NCBI RefSeq assembly: GCF_030252185.1
Contig: NZ_CP126970.1
Coordinates: 2,108,001-2,172,000, forward strand
Direction: 5' to 3'
Length of the DNA stretch: 64,000 nt
Source of the DNA: Corynebacterium suedekumii
Lineage (GTDB): Bacteria; Actinomycetota; Actinomycetes; Mycobacteriales; Mycobacteriaceae
Shown here piece after piece: positions 62,862-64,000 of the stretch. A program made the position numbers and the translations under genes. Position 1 is the stretch's first letter, and each line of letters starts with the position of its first letter. Under the pieces are notes generated by a model. The model was not told the DNA's origin, did not search any database, and saw only the letters and a list, made by a program, of their open reading frames with translations.

Positions 62862-63565
62862 TCCGTCTTCTCCAGAGACAGCCGGATGTTCAGCTCGCCT
62901 TCATCGTCGATGGACGCGGCGACGAAATCCGGGGACTCCACACCGTACTCGTGGCGGTTGATCGGGATGTCGCCGGCGACGATGACGTGCTCGCCGTCGC
63001 GCAGGACATCGAACTCATGGGTGACAGGCTTGGAGACACCGCGGACCTCGAGGTCACCGGTGAGGGTCACTGTGCCGACGGTGCCGTCGTCCGGGACTGC
63101 GGAGACGTCGGCAGGCTCGGTGATGGTGAACGTCGCCGTCGGGTACTCGTCGATGCTGAGGATCTTGTTGCGGACGTTGATGTCGCGGCGTTCATTGTCG
63201 GTGGACACCGAGGCCATGTCGACGACGACTTCGCCGGCGGTGAGGCTGCCGCCCTCGATCTCCGCGAAACCCTCGACGTTCTGGGTGGAGCCTGAGGTGT
63301 GCTTACGCTCGCCCGGGAGAATCTCGAAGAAGGTGAAGCCGACGGAGGTGGTGTTCTCGTCCCGGATGCGGGCGACCTGCCACTCGCCGTTGAGGTCGGT
63401 GGTCGCCGGCTCTGCGTCCTCTGCGGACAGGCCCTCGGTGCGCACGCCGGGCCCCATGACCATGGAGGCGATCATCGGCACGACGGCGACCAGGGCCAGG
63501 ATGACGATGAGCACGATGAACACGGCAATGACCATCTTGTTCACGCCGGGCTTGTTCTGCGGCAT
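62858..63565 (-). CDS. membrane-anchored YceI-family protein
   Basis: 235 residues. One N-terminal membrane helix (about 11-33) is followed by an external YceI lipocalin-like domain (about 55-235), with LNGEWQVARIRD, RDINVRNKILSIDEYPTATF and a late DFVAASIDDEGELNIRL. YceI proteins bind isoprenoid-type lipids such as polyprenyl compounds or quinones. ATG 63565. It is followed by the small membrane protein gene in the same operon. Confidence 0.88.
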   Translation of the reverse strand: MPQNKPGVNKMVIAVFIVLIVILALVAVVPMIASMVMGPGVRTEGLSAEDAEPATTDLNGEWQVARIRDENTTSVGFTFFEILPGERKHTSGSTQNVEGFAEIEGGSLTAGEVVVDMASVSTDNERRDINVRNKILSIDEYPTATFTITEPADVSAVPDDGTVGTVTLTGDLEVRGVSKPVTHEFDVLRDGEHVIVAGDIPINRHEYGVESPDFVAASIDDEGELNIRLSLEKTE

Positions 63566-63572
63566 TGCGTTT

Positions 63573-63908
63573 CTACCTCAACTTCTCGATCGCCCGAGCG
63601 AGGGTGACCAGTTCATTGCACAGGTCACGGACCTCGTCCGGCTCGGCGCCTTCCGACGTCGCGGTGGCTATGTCCTCAGCGGCGCACCGCAGCTCGAACA
63701 GGGAGTCCCGCAGAGCTGCGGCGCGGTCTGGGTGAATGATAACCGCTTCCTGCGGAATACTGGTACCCGTGACATTGTGTCGTTGCTCGTAGGCGCGTTG
63801 TTTGCAGGACTGGCTGCAGTATTTCCGGGGCCTCCCCCGCCCGGAGACGGCCAGTTCCTTGCCGCACCACGCACAGGTCGGTGCGGAAACGGTTCGGGAT
63901 ATCGTCAC
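63573..63908 (-). CDS. small zinc-finger protein
   Basis: About 111 residues from a GTG at 63908; an in-frame ATG at 63977 is also open. A four-cysteine motif C-x2-C...C-x3-C (PTCAWCGKEL and KYCSQSCKQRAYEQR) is of the kind found in many small actinobacterial DNA-associated proteins. The C-terminal half is helical (LRDSLFELRCAAEDIATA and CNELVTLARAIEKLR). It is 7 bases upstream of the YceI gene on the same strand. Function unknown. Confidence 0.72.
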   Translation of the reverse strand: MTISRTVSAPTCAWCGKELAVSGRGRPRKYCSQSCKQRAYEQRHNVTGTSIPQEAVIIHPDRAAALRDSLFELRCAAEDIATATSEGAEPDEVRDLCNELVTLARAIEKLR

Positions 63909-63985
63909 GTGACCTACCCTAGTCCATCGCCGTTGCTCCGCCGGAGGCTGCTCGAGGGCGGGAACATTTCCGTGCACCCGTCCGT

Positions 63986-63991
63986 TATACT
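63986..63991 (+). promoter_or_regulatory. candidate -10 box of a gene beyond the window
   Basis: TATACT at 63986-63991, in the gap after the divergent zinc-finger gene, matches a -10 element for a plus-strand gene that would begin past the window end. The -35 region is not convincing. Confidence 0.3.
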
Positions 63992-64000
63992 GGTACGTCT

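Overview
The window is a high-GC, densely packed stretch of a Corynebacterium chromosome. The clearest markers are the OdhI protein with its PknG-type ETTSVF motif, the SteA/SteB cell-separation pair, an accessory SecA2, an FtsR-type MerR regulator and a gene order that, from memory, closely follows C. glutamicum from its NAD kinase gene to a little past ndh. I cannot name the species. Most genes are ordinary core genes with short gaps and many ATGA stop/start overlaps.

Layout. 1-4.7 kb: nadK (5' truncated), recN, steA, steB. 4.7-9.0 kb: pyrG (CTP synthase), preceded by a leader terminator and cut in two by a complete 2,580-bp IS21-family element (istA/istB) flanked by a 4-bp target duplication. 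9.0-19.1 kb: a Nudix gene, xerD, a surface protein, a ParA-like ATPase, scpA, a GNAT gene, a thiosulfate sulfurtransferase, scpB, rluB, cmk and der. 19.2-30.2 kb is the more accessory part: two related lipoproteins around an aminoglycoside-phosphotransferase-like kinase, a methyltransferase, a two-gene ABC exporter with complementary degenerate ATPase domains, a lipoprotein esterase, a lipid kinase and a three-gene ABC importer. 30.2-37.8 kb: tRNA-Pro(GGG), GATase, YchJ-like, hydrolase-OsmC fusion, secA2, odhI, ftsR, a bifunctional nuclease and a second MerR gene. 37.9-50.7 kb: a membrane-anchored protein, two CNNM/CorC-type CBS proteins, a DEAD-box helicase, a DASS anion transporter, gnd, a thioesterase, an enoyl-reductase-like protein, CorA and a methyltransferase. 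50.7-53.7 kb: thiamine genes (thiM-thiE-thiD/tenA) under a TPP riboswitch. 53.7-57.3 kb: an anaerobic pyruvate formate-lyase operon in which the enzyme is split into a 700-residue body and an 83-residue glycyl-radical subunit. 57.3-64 kb: ndh, a Cfa-like methyltransferase, a PhzF/DJ-1 pair, a YceI protein and a small zinc-finger protein.

Six genes are broken as sequenced. pyrG carries the IS. sseA, cmk, gnd and one lipoprotein gene carry one-base length differences in G/C runs. thiM has lost about 30 codons including its catalytic-cysteine motif. The one-base indels in cmk and gnd look more like base-calling errors than decay. The pyrG insertion, with its exact target duplication, looks real.

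No CRISPR array, prophage, defence island or clearly new multi-gene system was found. The best leads are the interrupted pyrG, the exporter with only one buildable ATP site, the split pyruvate formate-lyase with its GntR-type operator, and several unassigned palindromic operators.
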